This document shows, in pieces, positions 24,938 to 34,020 of a stretch of 64,000 bases of DNA. Under the pieces are notes generated by a model that did not search any database, was not told the origin of the DNA, and worked only from the letters and a program-made list of their open reading frames with translations. This DNA is from Flavobacterium sedimenticola (GTDB lineage: Bacteria; Bacteroidota; Bacteroidia; Flavobacteriales; Flavobacteriaceae). The position numbers and the translations under genes are program-made. The stretch lies in assembly GCF_030053345.1 (NCBI RefSeq), contig NZ_JASGBP010000001.1, forward strand, positions 124,001 through 188,000. The letters are read 5' to 3'. Numbering within the stretch: the first letter of the stretch is position 1; every line of letters begins with the position of its first letter.

Positions 24938-26626
24938 TTACCTTATATCCTTCAACCGCAATTGGACTGAAACCTTCCCGTTGAATTCGTTTTCGTCTAT
25001 GCAATACACGGCGTCAAAAGGCTGCTGGTTTTTGACCAAATCCAATTTCTTTCCTAAACCAAAACCAATTGCCCCAAATCCGGGAGAATTATTTTGCTTG
25101 ACATATAGTTTCAAATGGTCTTCATCGACACCGATACCTTTGGCGTAACCCGTATCTCTTACGCCTTTGGTCATAAAGACCGGTGTCATATTTTGCGGTC
25201 CGAAAGGTTCAAATTGGTTCAAAATTCGGAGTAACTTTTCGTTGATATCGGTCAAATTAATTTCGGCATCCACTGTAATTTCGGGAGTTAGCAAATCGGG
25301 GTGAATCGTTTCTTCCACCGTTCTCTCAAAGGCTTCTTTAAACGCTGCATAATTCTCTTCCTTCAAAGTCATCCCGGCGGCATACCTATGTCCGCCAAAC
25401 TGTTCCAAATGTTCGGCACACGCTTCCAAAGCATTGTAAATGTCAAAATCTTTGACCGACCGTGCCGACGCGGCCAACTTGTCGCCGCTTTTGGTAAATA
25501 CTATCGTAGGGCGATAATAGGTTTCCGTCAAACGCGACGCTACAATGCCGATAACGCCTTTGTGCCAATTTTCTTGGTAAACGACAGTGGTAAATTTTTT
25601 AGTTTCGTTGTTCTCGGTGATTTGCGACAAGGCTTCGGTGGTAATTTGTTTGTCTAAATCTTTACGGTCGCTGTTGTGTTGTTCAATTTCCGAAGCAAAA
25701 AATTCGGCTTGTTCTAAATCGTATTCTGTCAGCAAGGCAACCGCTTCGTTACCGTGTTTGATTCTGCCTGCGGCATTAATACGTGGCGCGATGATAAAAA
25801 CGACATCGGTTATGGAGAGCGTTTTCTTTTTGATATTTTGAATCAAAGCTTTGATTCCCGGTCGCGGGTTACTGTTAATGACTTCCAAACCAAACTTGGC
25901 CAAAACCCTGTTTTCACCGGTAATCGGAACGATGTCTGCCGCTATGGCCGTAGCTACTAAATCCAAATAGGGCACTAAATCTTCAACCGTTTGGTTTCGA
26001 TTTTGTGCCAAGGCCTGAATCAATTTAAACCCAACACCGCAGCCACACAATTCGTCATACGGATAGTCACAATCGGCTCTTTTAGGATCAAGTACTGCCA
26101 CAGCTTCAGGCAACGTATCGCCCGGACGATGGTGATCACAAATGATAAAATCGATGTTTTTGGCTTTGGCATACGCCACATGATCGATGGATTTAATCCC
26201 GCAATCCAAGGCAATAATCAAGGTAAAGCCATTGTCATCGGCAAAATCAATGCCTTGATACGAAACCCCATAGCCTTCGTCATACCGATCCGGAATGTAC
26301 GTAGCTACATTGGGATAAAAACGTTTCAAATAACTCGATACCAAAGAAACCGCTGTAGTACCGTCGACATCGTAATCGCCAAACACCAAAATATTTTCGG
26401 CATTGGCAATAGCTGTTTCAATTCGAGCTACCGCTTTGTCCATATCTTTCATCAGATACGGATTGTGTAAATCCGCCAAACTCGGTCGGAAAAACTGTCG
26501 GGCGTCTTCATATGTTTCAATGCCTCGCTGTACCAAAAGCATCGCAATCAACTCGTCTACTTTGAGTTCGGCCGCCAGAGCGTTGACTTTTTCGGGAGAT
26601 GGTTTGGGTTGGAGTGTCCAGCGCAT
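24938..26626 (-). CDS. recJ: Single-stranded-DNA-specific exonuclease RecJ
   Basis: 5'-3' single-strand exonuclease of recombination and repair, DHH superfamily. It is 562 aa. Visible: FGDYDVDGTTAVSLV (motif I, DYDVD at 84-88), LDCGIKS, CDHHRPGD with the DHH motif at 164-166, the DHHA1 domain with KGVIGIVASRL and GGHRYAAGMTL, and a C-terminal OB-like domain ending VQLRLKDIR. The gene is divergent from ade across 112 nt and faces the lpxH and GIY-YIG gene region at its 3' side. Confidence 0.95.
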   Translation of the reverse strand: MRWTLQPKPSPEKVNALAAELKVDELIAMLLVQRGIETYEDARQFFRPSLADLHNPYLMKDMDKAVARIETAIANAENILVFGDYDVDGTTAVSLVSSYLKRFYPNVATYIPDRYDEGYGVSYQGIDFADDNGFTLIIALDCGIKSIDHVAYAKAKNIDFIICDHHRPGDTLPEAVAVLDPKRADCDYPYDELCGCGVGFKLIQALAQNRNQTVEDLVPYLDLVATAIAADIVPITGENRVLAKFGLEVINSNPRPGIKALIQNIKKKTLSITDVVFIIAPRINAAGRIKHGNEAVALLTEYDLEQAEFFASEIEQHNSDRKDLDKQITTEALSQITENNETKKFTTVVYQENWHKGVIGIVASRLTETYYRPTIVFTKSGDKLAASARSVKDFDIYNALEACAEHLEQFGGHRYAAGMTLKEENYAAFKEAFERTVEETIHPDLLTPEITVDAEINLTDINEKLLRILNQFEPFGPQNMTPVFMTKGVRDTGYAKGIGVDEDHLKLYVKQNNSPGFGAIGFGLGKKLDLVKNQQPFDAVYCIDENEFNGKVSVQLRLKDIR

Positions 26627-26657
26627 GATTATTTTTGAATTGCTAAGAGGTAAACCA

Positions 26658-26665
26658 CAAAAATA
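26658..26665 (-). promoter_or_regulatory. -7 box for recJ
   Basis: TATTTTTG on the minus strand (CAAAAATA on +), 31 nt upstream of the recJ start. The ade box lies 46 nt away on the opposite strand. Confidence 0.45.
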
Positions 26666-26711
26666 GCAAAAGCAACGGCAGCTTTATTGCAGTTTTAGTG
26701 TATTTATTCGT

Positions 26712-26719
26712 TATTTTTG
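26712..26719 (+). promoter_or_regulatory. -7 box for ade
   Basis: TATTTTTG, 19 nt before the ade ATG. Confidence 0.5.
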
Positions 26720-26738
26720 AAATTCAAATTTTATAAAA

Positions 26739-28361
26739 ATGCAAATTCAAGGTCAAATAGTCGATATCGAAAACCACCGTATTTACTCGGGTGAAGTTTC
26801 GGTTGCTAACGGTAAAATTGTTTCCATAATCGAAAAACAACACGATAACAAAAACTTTATTCTTCCGGGTTTTATCGACGCGCACATTCATATTGAGAGT
26901 TCGATGTTGGTGCCTTCCGAATTTGCCAAAATTGCCGTACTACACGGTACCGTCGGAACGATATCCGATCCGCATGAAATTGCCAATGTATTAGGGAAAG
27001 ACGGTGTGTATTATATGATTGAAAACGGCAAAAAAGTCCCGTTGAAATTTCATTTTGGCGCACCATCTTGTGTTCCGGCCACCTTTTTTGAAACGGCCGG
27101 TGCGGTGATTGATTCGGGGCAAATTAAGGAACTGATGGCGCATCCCGACATTTATTATTTGGCCGAAATGATGAACTATCCCGGGGTGTTGTTTGACGAT
27201 GAAGAAGTGTTAAAAAAGATAGCTTGGGCGAAACATTTCAACAAACCGGTTGACGGACATGCACCGGGGTTGCGCGGTGAAGCGGTTCAAAAATACATCT
27301 CGGCCGGAATCACAACCGATCACGAGTGCTTTACCTACGACGAAGCGGCCGAAAAATTATCGTTAGGAATGAAAGTGATTGTTCGTGAAGGCAGTGCCGC
27401 CAAAAATTTTGAAGCGTTAATCGACTTACTGCCGAATCACTACGAAAACATGATGTTTTGTTCCGATGACAAACATCCGGACGATTTGATTGTAGGCCAT
27501 ATCAACCAATTGTGTGCCCGAGCCGTGGCCAAAGGTCATGACGTTTTTAAAGTTTTGCAAATGGCCTGTATCAATCCGGTGAAGCATTACAACATGACCG
27601 TAGGTTTATTGCAACCCAACGATGCTGCCGATTTTATCGTGGTGGAAGATTTGACACATTTTAAAGTATTACAAACTTATATTGATGGCGAATTGGTCGC
27701 CGAAAACGGTCAATCCTTTGTTAAACACGTTGACTTCGAGAAACCCAATAACTTTACTACTGCGCCTAAAGTGTTAGCCGATTTCAAAGCGGTAAGTGAT
27801 GCTAAAACCATACGCGTTATAGAAGCTTTGGAAGGGCAGTTGATTACCAATGAACTTCATGGTACCCCAAAAATTAAGGACGGTAATTTAGTTTCCGATG
27901 TGGACAATGACATCCTGAAAATGGCGGTAGTCAACCGGTATGAAAATGCGCCGGTAGCCGTGGCCTTTATCAAAAACTTCGGATTGAAAAAAGGGGCGAT
28001 TGCCAGTTCGGTGGCGCATGATTGTCATAACATCGTTGTAGTAGGTACTTCGGATGAAGACATTTTGAATGCCGTAAACTTAATTATCCAAAACACCGGC
28101 GGTATTTGTGCGGTGAACGGTGCCGAACAAAAATCGTTGGCTTTGCCCGTAGCGGGTATTATGAGCGACCAAAACGGTTGGGAAGCCGGGCGTTGGTATC
28201 AGGAAATTGATGCGATGGCGAAAGATTTGGGCAGCACTTTAAAAGCGCCTTTTATGACGTTATCTTTTATGGCACTATTGGTAATTCCCGATTTGAAATT
28301 ATCCGATAAAGGCTTGTTCAGCGGGAATTCGTTCTCGTTTGTGGATTTGGAGGTATCATAA
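26739..28361 (+). CDS. ade: Adenine deaminase
   Basis: Amidohydrolase that deaminates adenine to hypoxanthine in purine salvage. It is 540 aa, usual length. Metal-binding motif [21 protein letters not shown] (about 45-65) with the HxH pair is the hallmark of Ade, followed by [48 protein letters not shown] and the C-terminal Ade_C domain ([14 protein letters not shown]). It is divergent from recJ; downstream lies a GC-rich hairpin repeat, then the convergent rsmI. Confidence 0.93.
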   Translation: MQIQGQIVDIENHRIYSGEVSVANGKIVSIIEKQHDNKNFILPGFIDAHIHIESSMLVPSEFAKIAVLHGTVGTISDPHEIANVLGKDGVYYMIENGKKVPLKFHFGAPSCVPATFFETAGAVIDSGQIKELMAHPDIYYLAEMMNYPGVLFDDEEVLKKIAWAKHFNKPVDGHAPGLRGEAVQKYISAGITTDHECFTYDEAAEKLSLGMKVIVREGSAAKNFEALIDLLPNHYENMMFCSDDKHPDDLIVGHINQLCARAVAKGHDVFKVLQMACINPVKHYNMTVGLLQPNDAADFIVVEDLTHFKVLQTYIDGELVAENGQSFVKHVDFEKPNNFTTAPKVLADFKAVSDAKTIRVIEALEGQLITNELHGTPKIKDGNLVSDVDNDILKMAVVNRYENAPVAVAFIKNFGLKKGAIASSVAHDCHNIVVVGTSDEDILNAVNLIIQNTGGICAVNGAEQKSLALPVAGIMSDQNGWEAGRWYQEIDAMAKDLGSTLKAPFMTLSFMALLVIPDLKLSDKGLFSGNSFSFVDLEVS

Positions 28362-28366
28362 CGAAT

Positions 28367-28436
28367 GCCGCGTGAAGGATGGAGGCAGGCACCGTGTGCC
28401 GCCGAGAGCCTGACGGCGCGAAGCGACGGCACGCCC
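28367..28436 (-). repeat. GC-rich hairpin repeat, family E copy 1
   Basis: On the minus strand it opens GGGCGTGCCGTCGCTTCGCG and ends with CATCCTTCACGCGGC, with an inner stem GTGCC/GGCAC. It has a different base composition from its surroundings and could act as a terminator between the convergent ade and rsmI. The 62566-62663 element has the same kind of ends. Confidence 0.6.
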
Positions 28437-28438
28437 TT

Positions 28439-29134
28439 TTATTCTTTATTCTTTTCTTTTATAGTAATTTTTCCACCCACCACGGCTACAATTTCTCCTT
28501 TCGGTGGTTTGGCGTCAAAATGTTGGAGCACTTCAGCGGCGGTGCCACGAATAGTTTCCTCATGGAGTTTGGACAATTCTCGGGAAACCGATACCGGTCG
28601 GTCGGCGCCAAAATACTGTACAAATTCGGCCAAGGTTTTGACCAATTTGTGTGGTGAAACGTAAAAAATCATGGTTCGGGTTTCTTCGGCTAAGACCAAA
28701 AAACGGGTTTGTCTGCCTTTCTTTTCGGGCAAAAAGCCTTCAAATACAAAACGGTCGTTGGGCAAACCGCTGTTAACCAAAGCGGGTACAAAAGCCGTGG
28801 CGCCGGGCAGGCATTCCACTTCTATATGTTGTTCGACACAAGCGCGGGTGAGTAAAAATCCGGGGTCGGAAATAGCCGGTGTTCCGGCGTCGCTGATTAA
28901 GGCTATGTTTTCTCCGGCTTGCAAGCGTTTGATGACATTCTCCACGGTTTTGTGCTCGTTGTGCATGTGGTGGCTGTGCATGTGCGTGGCTATGTCGAAA
29001 TGCTTCAACAGTTTGCCACTGGTACGCGTGTCTTCGGCCAAGATTAAATCGACTTCCTTTAAAACATTAATCGCCCGGAATGTCATGTCTTCCAAATTAC
29101 CAATGGGCGTGGGAACAAGGTAAAGTTTGCCCAT
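28439..29134 (-). CDS. rsmI: 16S rRNA (cytidine(1402)-2'-O)-methyltransferase
   Basis: SAM-dependent methylation of C1402 in the ribosomal decoding centre. 231 aa. The N-terminal LYLVPTPIGNLEDMTFRAI and AEDTRTSGKLLKHF are RsmI signatures of the tetrapyrrole-methylase fold; LISDAGTPAISDPGFLLTRAC is the SAM/substrate loop and FVFEGFLPEKKGRQTRFL follows. The C-terminal extension of longer homologues is missing, as in other Bacteroidota members. It overlaps the acidic protein's end closely (1 nt gap), suggesting co-transcription. Confidence 0.92.
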   Translation of the reverse strand: MGKLYLVPTPIGNLEDMTFRAINVLKEVDLILAEDTRTSGKLLKHFDIATHMHSHHMHNEHKTVENVIKRLQAGENIALISDAGTPAISDPGFLLTRACVEQHIEVECLPGATAFVPALVNSGLPNDRFVFEGFLPEKKGRQTRFLVLAEETRTMIFYVSPHKLVKTLAEFVQYFGADRPVSVSRELSKLHEETIRGTAAEVLQHFDAKPPKGEIVAVVGGKITIKEKNKE

Positions 29135-30013
29135 TTAAGCGAATTTTTTCTCTAAAATAGCCATAAAACGCTCTATGTAATCTTCTTTACCAACCCAGTA
29201 ATCGTAGTCGGGGATTACCATTTCATTGAGAAAGGTTTTGGCCTCTTCCAGGGTGTTGAACGTATTTAATTGCGAAATCACACGGTTAAAATCTTCGTTG
29301 CTTTCGCCAAAAAGATTGTTGACAAAAGCGATGCGATCGTTGAGTCCGATTTCGAGGGTTTTAGTAAAACCGGTGTGTAAAGCCGTAGCCGGTTTACTTT
29401 CTTCTTTGGTTTCGGTAGTAAACGAAGACACTTCGTTGGGTTTTACAAAAACCGGATCAACATAATCGGCGCCCAACAGTTCGTCGAGAGCGACTTGTTT
29501 GGTTTCGGGCTTCACTTCGGAAGCTACTTCTGCCGGTTCGATTTCGGCTATGGTTTCATCCTCTTCTTCGGGGGTCAATTCAAAAATGGGCGTAATTACC
29601 GGTTGCTCGGCAATTTCTTCCGGGTCGTTTTTGATTTCAATGCGCGCTTCTTCGGTCGGGTTTTCGGGCCTATCGAGTGTTTCAATAATTTCTTCTTCCG
29701 TTTCGGTTTCTGCCGTCACAACCGGTTCTTCTTCCGCTTCGGTTTCTTCTACCGTTGCTTCGGGCGCGGGCACTACTGACTCCACAGCCGGTTCGGGTTC
29801 AGACTCGATACTTGTAGTTAACTTGGCTTCCAAATCTTGTGCTTCAACCTCCTCCTTTACCCACTCGTAGTTTTCCTGATAAAACTTCAAAACGGTTAGG
29901 GTTTCGTATAATTTTTGGGTCTCTTTATACAATTGGTCTACTTCCGATTTGTTCTTGAGTTTTAAAATTCGGTGCGCAATGCTGATTAACTCGGCTTCTA
30001 GTCTTTTTTTCAT
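29135..30013 (-). CDS. Acidic protein with Glu/Ala-rich central region (292 aa), function unknown
   Basis: I do not recognise the family. The N-terminal helical region (MKKRLEAELISIAHRILKLK to about residue 70) looks like a coiled coil. The middle (about 75-200) is Glu/Pro/Val-rich and low-complexity, probably disordered. The C-terminal part (about 205-292) carries a conserved-looking region, LNDRIAFVNNLFGESNEDFN..EAKTFLNEMVIPDYDYWVGK. No signal peptide or membrane segment. The order coiled coil, acidic linker and C-terminal domain resembles flavobacterial proteins I cannot name. It lies directly upstream of rsmI (1 nt). Confidence 0.6.
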   Translation of the reverse strand: MKKRLEAELISIAHRILKLKNKSEVDQLYKETQKLYETLTVLKFYQENYEWVKEEVEAQDLEAKLTTSIESEPEPAVESVVPAPEATVEETEAEEEPVVTAETETEEEIIETLDRPENPTEEARIEIKNDPEEIAEQPVITPIFELTPEEEDETIAEIEPAEVASEVKPETKQVALDELLGADYVDPVFVKPNEVSSFTTETKEESKPATALHTGFTKTLEIGLNDRIAFVNNLFGESNEDFNRVISQLNTFNTLEEAKTFLNEMVIPDYDYWVGKEDYIERFMAILEKKFA

Positions 30014-30110
30014 GTGGTTGAAATTACGGGTATCGCTGATATGCTTGTTATTTTTTGTGACTTCTTCATTTATTTAACTTGGGAAGAAGTTACCTTAATC
30101 AAAATTTTTC

Positions 30111-30118
30111 TACATTTG
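30111..30118 (+). promoter_or_regulatory. -7 box for tdk
   Basis: TACATTTG, full consensus, 91 nt upstream of the chosen tdk ATG; the intervening sequence would be a long 5' leader. Confidence 0.45.
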
Positions 30119-30209
30119 AAACGACGTAAAAATAGAAAAAAATGACGTCGGTTTGTTGGCATTACAAAGTAATAAAAACTATTCATTTTTAGCGCAAGAA
30201 AAATACAAA

Positions 30210-30830
30210 ATGTTTCTCGAAAATACAGTAAATCATAAAGAACAATTCGGGTGGATCGAAGTCATATGCGGCTCTATGTTTTCGGGAAAAACGGAAGAAC
30301 TCATTCGCCGATTAAAAAGGGCGCAATTTGCCAAACAAAAAGTGGAGATTTTCAAACCTTCCATTGATGTTCGGTATGACGAAGAAATGGTGGTTTCTCA
30401 CAACAAAAACGAAATCCGTTCCACTCCCGTTCCGGCAGCGGCTAATATCCGCATTTTAGCGCAAGGTTGTGATGTCGTCGGGATTGATGAAGCGCAATTT
30501 TTTGATGACGAGATTATTGCCGTATGCAACGACTTGGCCAATACCGGAATCCGCGTTATTGTAGCCGGTTTGGATATGGACTTTAAAGGCAATCCGTTTG
30601 GCCCGATGCCGGCACTGATGGCCACCGCCGAGTACGTGACTAAAGTCCATGCCGTGTGTACGCGAACCGGAAATTTAGCCCATTACAGTTTTCGAAAAAC
30701 CGACAGTGATAAATTGGTTCTGTTAGGCGAAACCGAAGAATACGAACCACTGAGCCGTGCGGCTTATTTTAAAGCCATGCGAGAAAACATGGAAGTAAAA
30801 GATCCTGAACATTTATCCTCGGAAGATTAA
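30210..30830 (+). CDS. tdk: Thymidine kinase (type II)
   Basis: Salvage of thymidine to dTMP. It is 206 aa from the ATG at 30210 ([18 protein letters not shown]); the open frame continues 19 codons upstream but without family similarity. The P-loop is GSMFSGKTE (21-29), GIDEAQFF (91-98) is the Mg/lasso motif, and [10 protein letters not shown] lies in the lid. Of the usual four Cys zinc-ribbon ligands only C150 (HAVCTRTGN) is visible; the second member and the C-terminal pair are Thr/Ser in CTRTG and EPLSRAAY, so the zinc is probably absent. It overlaps nothing; murF-alr follows in 11 nt, likely co-transcribed. Confidence 0.9.
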   Translation: MFLENTVNHKEQFGWIEVICGSMFSGKTEELIRRLKRAQFAKQKVEIFKPSIDVRYDEEMVVSHNKNEIRSTPVPAAANIRILAQGCDVVGIDEAQFFDDEIIAVCNDLANTGIRVIVAGLDMDFKGNPFGPMPALMATAEYVTKVHAVCTRTGNLAHYSFRKTDSDKLVLLGETEEYEPLSRAAYFKAMRENMEVKDPEHLSSED

Positions 30831-30841
30831 ACCCCCATACT

Positions 30842-33286
30842 TTGACACTCACCCTACGAAATATCATCCCCATCATTAAAGCCCACTGCGTCGGCCAAAA
30901 TGATGTGGCTGTGATTGATTCCATTTCTATCGACAGCCGCTCGTTGCAAAACGGAGAAAACACTTTGTTTTTTGCGATTATCGGCCCCAATAACGACGGC
31001 CATCAATACATCGAAGAGCTTATTACCAAAGGCGTTCGCCATTTTGTGGTAACGCATATTCCGGAAGCTGTTGCCGGGCACGCTACTTTTTTGGTGGTTG
31101 AAAATACGCTCGAGGCTTTGCAGAAATTTGCGGCGTACTACCGCAGCTTATTCGACTTCCCGATTGTGGGTATTACAGGCAGTAACGGCAAAACCATCAT
31201 CAAAGAATGGCTAAATTTTTTGTTGAGTCCGGATTACAACATTATCCGCAGTCCCAAAAGTTACAACTCGCAAGTCGGTGTGCCGCTCTCTATTTTAGGC
31301 ATCAACGAAAAACACAACTTAGGCATTTTTGAAGCCGGCATTTCGATGATGCATGAAATGGAAAAACTCCAAAAAATCATCCGCCCAACCATCGGTATTC
31401 TATCCAATATCGGTTCGGCACACGACGAAGGGTTTCCCAGTGTCGCCGAAAAAATCAAGGAAAAACTCAAACTGTTCACCTCGGTTAACGTACTGATTTT
31501 AAACAAAAACAAAACGATTTGTGCTTTTGTCAATCCCAAAATAAAAACCTTTACCTGGTCGTCCGATGATAAAAGTGCCGATGTGTATATCACGAAAAAA
31601 AACACGGGCGAAGTCACCGAATTACAGCTTACCTACCGTGAAGACACTTTCGTTGTTGGTATTCCGTTTCAAGATCAGGCTTCGGTAGAAAATGCCATCC
31701 ATTGTATCATGGTGATGCTGTATTTCGGCTATAGCCAAAAAGTCATCCAAACCCGAATAGCCCAGTTGTATCCCGTAGAAATGCGTTTGAAAGTCAAAAA
31801 CGGCATCTACAATTGTACGCTTATCGATGACAGTTACAGCTCCGATTTCCAGTCTTTGAAGATTGCGCTCGACTTTTTGGAAAACCAAAAGCAACACAAA
31901 AAGAAAACCATTATCCTATCGGACATTTTTCAGAGCGGATTAAACAATGAAGAATTGTACTCTCAGGTATCGCAATTGATTATTTCCAATAAAATCAACC
32001 GCGTTATCGGTATCGGCGAGACCATTTCTCAGTTTAAAAACAAATTCATCAACGGCATTACGTTTAAAAATGTAACCGAGTTTTCGAAAGCCTTTGACCA
32101 ACTGACTTTTGAAAACGAAACCATACTCATCAAAGGCGCCCGCGATTTTCATTTCGAAGAAATTGTATCAATGCTCGAGGAGAAAACCCACGAAACCGTT
32201 TTGGAAATCAACCTCAACGCCGTGAGTCACAACCTCAATTTTTTTAAATCGAAATTGGCGCCCAAAACCAAACTGATGGTCATGGTGAAAGCCTTCGGGT
32301 ACGGAAACGGCGGCTTTGAAATTGCCAAATTGCTCGAACATCACAAAGTAGACTATTTAGGCGTGGCTTTTGCCGATGAAGGCATTGCGCTGAAAACCGC
32401 CGGAATCCACTTGCCGATTATGGTAATGAATCCCGAAACCACTAGTTTTTCGGCCATCATTCAACATCAATTGGAGCCCGAAATTTATTCGATTAAAGGC
32501 TTGAAAGCCTTTTTAAAATTAGCCGAACAAAAGAAACTCAAAAACTTCCCGATTCATATCAAAATCGACACCGGCATGCATCGCTTAGGGTTTGAAGAAG
32601 AAAACTTGCCCGAACTGATTGCCATACTTCAAAACCAAGAAACGGTTCACATCAAAAGTATCTTATCGCACATGGCTACCAGCGATGATTTGCAACACGA
32701 CGCTTTTGCCAAATCGCAAATCGCTTTGTTCGAACAACTGTCGAGCCGACTCCTAACGGAATTGCAAATCAAACCGATTCGCCATATGTTAAATACTTCC
32801 GGCATTTCCAATTATCCCGAAGCACAATACGACATGGTGCGATTAGGGATTGGCTTGTACGGCGTTTCAAACGATGCCGAGGAGCAAAAACAGCTGGAAA
32901 CCGTAGGCACTTTGAAATCGGTGATTTCGCAAATCAGAACCATAGACGCCGGAGAAAGCGTGGGTTACGGCCGCCGTTTTTTCGCTGAAAAGACCTCCCA
33001 AATTGCCACGATTCCCATTGGGTATGCCGACGGCATCCGCAGAAGTTGGGGCAACGGTGTAGGCTATGTCGTTATCAACGGGAAAGAAGCCAAAATCGTC
33101 GGCAGCGTTTGTATGGACATGCTGATGGCAGATGTGACCGGTATGGACTGTAAAGAAGGGCAAACCGTGATTATTTTCGGCGAAAATCCTTCGGTAAACC
33201 TCATGGCTAAGGCCTTGAATACCATTCCGTATGAAATTCTGACCGGAATTTCGCAACGCGTAAAAAGAGTATTTTTCCGTGAATAA
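30842..33286 (+). CDS. Bifunctional MurF (UDP-MurNAc-tripeptide:D-Ala-D-Ala ligase) / alanine racemase
   Basis: Peptidoglycan enzyme fusion. The MurF half (about 1-450) has GITGSNGKTIIKEWL (P-loop, 110-124), a DSYSSDFQSL and ligase C-terminal region. The alanine racemase half (about 450-814) has VMVKAFGYGNGGFEIA with the PLP lysine (K483), IKIDTGMHRLGFE, ISNYPEAQYDMVRLGIGLYG and VCMDMLMADVTG. Together they make and use D-alanine for the pentapeptide. This fusion is usual in Bacteroidota. No ATG or GTG precedes the family start; TTG at 30842 is the only plausible start codon. It lies 11 nt after tdk. Confidence 0.92.
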   Translation: MTLTLRNIIPIIKAHCVGQNDVAVIDSISIDSRSLQNGENTLFFAIIGPNNDGHQYIEELITKGVRHFVVTHIPEAVAGHATFLVVENTLEALQKFAAYYRSLFDFPIVGITGSNGKTIIKEWLNFLLSPDYNIIRSPKSYNSQVGVPLSILGINEKHNLGIFEAGISMMHEMEKLQKIIRPTIGILSNIGSAHDEGFPSVAEKIKEKLKLFTSVNVLILNKNKTICAFVNPKIKTFTWSSDDKSADVYITKKNTGEVTELQLTYREDTFVVGIPFQDQASVENAIHCIMVMLYFGYSQKVIQTRIAQLYPVEMRLKVKNGIYNCTLIDDSYSSDFQSLKIALDFLENQKQHKKKTIILSDIFQSGLNNEELYSQVSQLIISNKINRVIGIGETISQFKNKFINGITFKNVTEFSKAFDQLTFENETILIKGARDFHFEEIVSMLEEKTHETVLEINLNAVSHNLNFFKSKLAPKTKLMVMVKAFGYGNGGFEIAKLLEHHKVDYLGVAFADEGIALKTAGIHLPIMVMNPETTSFSAIIQHQLEPEIYSIKGLKAFLKLAEQKKLKNFPIHIKIDTGMHRLGFEEENLPELIAILQNQETVHIKSILSHMATSDDLQHDAFAKSQIALFEQLSSRLLTELQIKPIRHMLNTSGISNYPEAQYDMVRLGIGLYGVSNDAEEQKQLETVGTLKSVISQIRTIDAGESVGYGRRFFAEKTSQIATIPIGYADGIRRSWGNGVGYVVINGKEAKIVGSVCMDMLMADVTGMDCKEGQTVIIFGENPSVNLMAKALNTIPYEILTGISQRVKRVFFRE

Positions 33287-33360
33287 TCAAAAATCTTGCG
33301 GACTTTTTAAATTTTTAACTACTTTAGTAGTATTATTTAACCAAAAAAAACAAAACAATT

Positions 33361-33738
33361 ATGGGAATGGTTTCAGAATTTAAAGATTTTATTGCTAAAG
33401 GCAACGCCATGGATTTAGCGGTTGGAGTTATCATCGGAGCCGCATTCGGCGCCATCGTCAATTCCTTAGTCGCCGACGTAATTACACCGGCCTTGTTGAA
33501 CCCGGCTTTAAAAGCGGCACAAGTCGAAAATTTGGCCGACTTAAAAACCGAAAACGGCATTCTTTACGGTAAATTTTTGGCCGCAGTTATTAGTTTCCTG
33601 GTTATCGCCTTCGTCATTTTTATTATGGTGAAAGCCCTCAACTCCATGAAGAAAAAAGAAGAAGCGGCTCCGGCAGCACCGGCTGGCCCTACACAAGAAG
33701 AATTGCTTACCCAAATCCGAGATTTGCTCAAAAAGTAG
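33361..33738 (+). CDS. mscL: Large-conductance mechanosensitive channel
   Basis: 125-aa pentameric tension-gated channel. The N-terminal MGMVSEFKDFIAKGNAMDL helix leads into TM1 (VGVIIGAAFGAIVNSLVADVITPAL) with the small-residue pore-lining pattern. TM2 is FLAAVISFLVIAFVIFIMVKALN. The C-terminal KKKEEAAPAAPAGPTQEELLTQIRDLLK helix forms the cytoplasmic bundle. It releases solutes on hypo-osmotic shock. A clear terminator follows. Confidence 0.96.
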   Translation: MGMVSEFKDFIAKGNAMDLAVGVIIGAAFGAIVNSLVADVITPALLNPALKAAQVENLADLKTENGILYGKFLAAVISFLVIAFVIFIMVKALNSMKKKEEAAPAAPAGPTQEELLTQIRDLLKK

Positions 33739-33766
33739 TACCGCTACAGTATATATTCTAACTAAT

Positions 33767-33797
33767 CCGCCTCGTCATTGAGGCGGTTTTTCTTTTT
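33767..33797 (+). terminator. Terminator of mscL
   Basis: CCGCCTC pairs with GAGGCGG around GTCATT, followed by TTTTTCTTTTT. Confidence 0.85.
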
Positions 33798-33834
33798 ATG
33801 GGAAGCACCACAATAGTTTCCCTTAAACCCCTCG

Positions 33835-33890
33835 TCCCGCTTTTCGCACTACCCCGAAGTATCGGGGGTAGTTTGCTGCAATCGGGGCTA
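33835..33890 (-). repeat. Dispersed hairpin repeat, family A copy 4 (short variant)
   Basis: On the minus strand: TAGCCCCGATTGCAGC, then AAACTACCCC pairing with GGGGTAGT, ending GCGAAAAGCGGGA. It shares the AACTAC/GTAGTGCG core with copy 6 (45718-45784), so the two form a sub-type. It sits in the mscL-asd spacer. Confidence 0.65.
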
Positions 33891-33977
33891 TTCAAAACGC
33901 TTGGTGCCTTGCCTGTTTTATCTCTAAATGAATTATTAAATTTTAGGTAAAAACAGCTGTAAAAATACTTTTCTCCC

Positions 33978-33985
33978 TACTTTTG
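33978..33985 (+). promoter_or_regulatory. -7 box for asd
   Basis: TACTTTTG, 35 nt upstream of the asd ATG. Confidence 0.5.
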
Positions 33986-34020
33986 TACTTCAAAAAATAT
34001 AAATCGATAAATACATTCAT

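Noticed and set aside
28365..28664. Two open frames antisense to rsmI
   Set aside because: Begin in the family E hairpin and run against rsmI, with no protein features.
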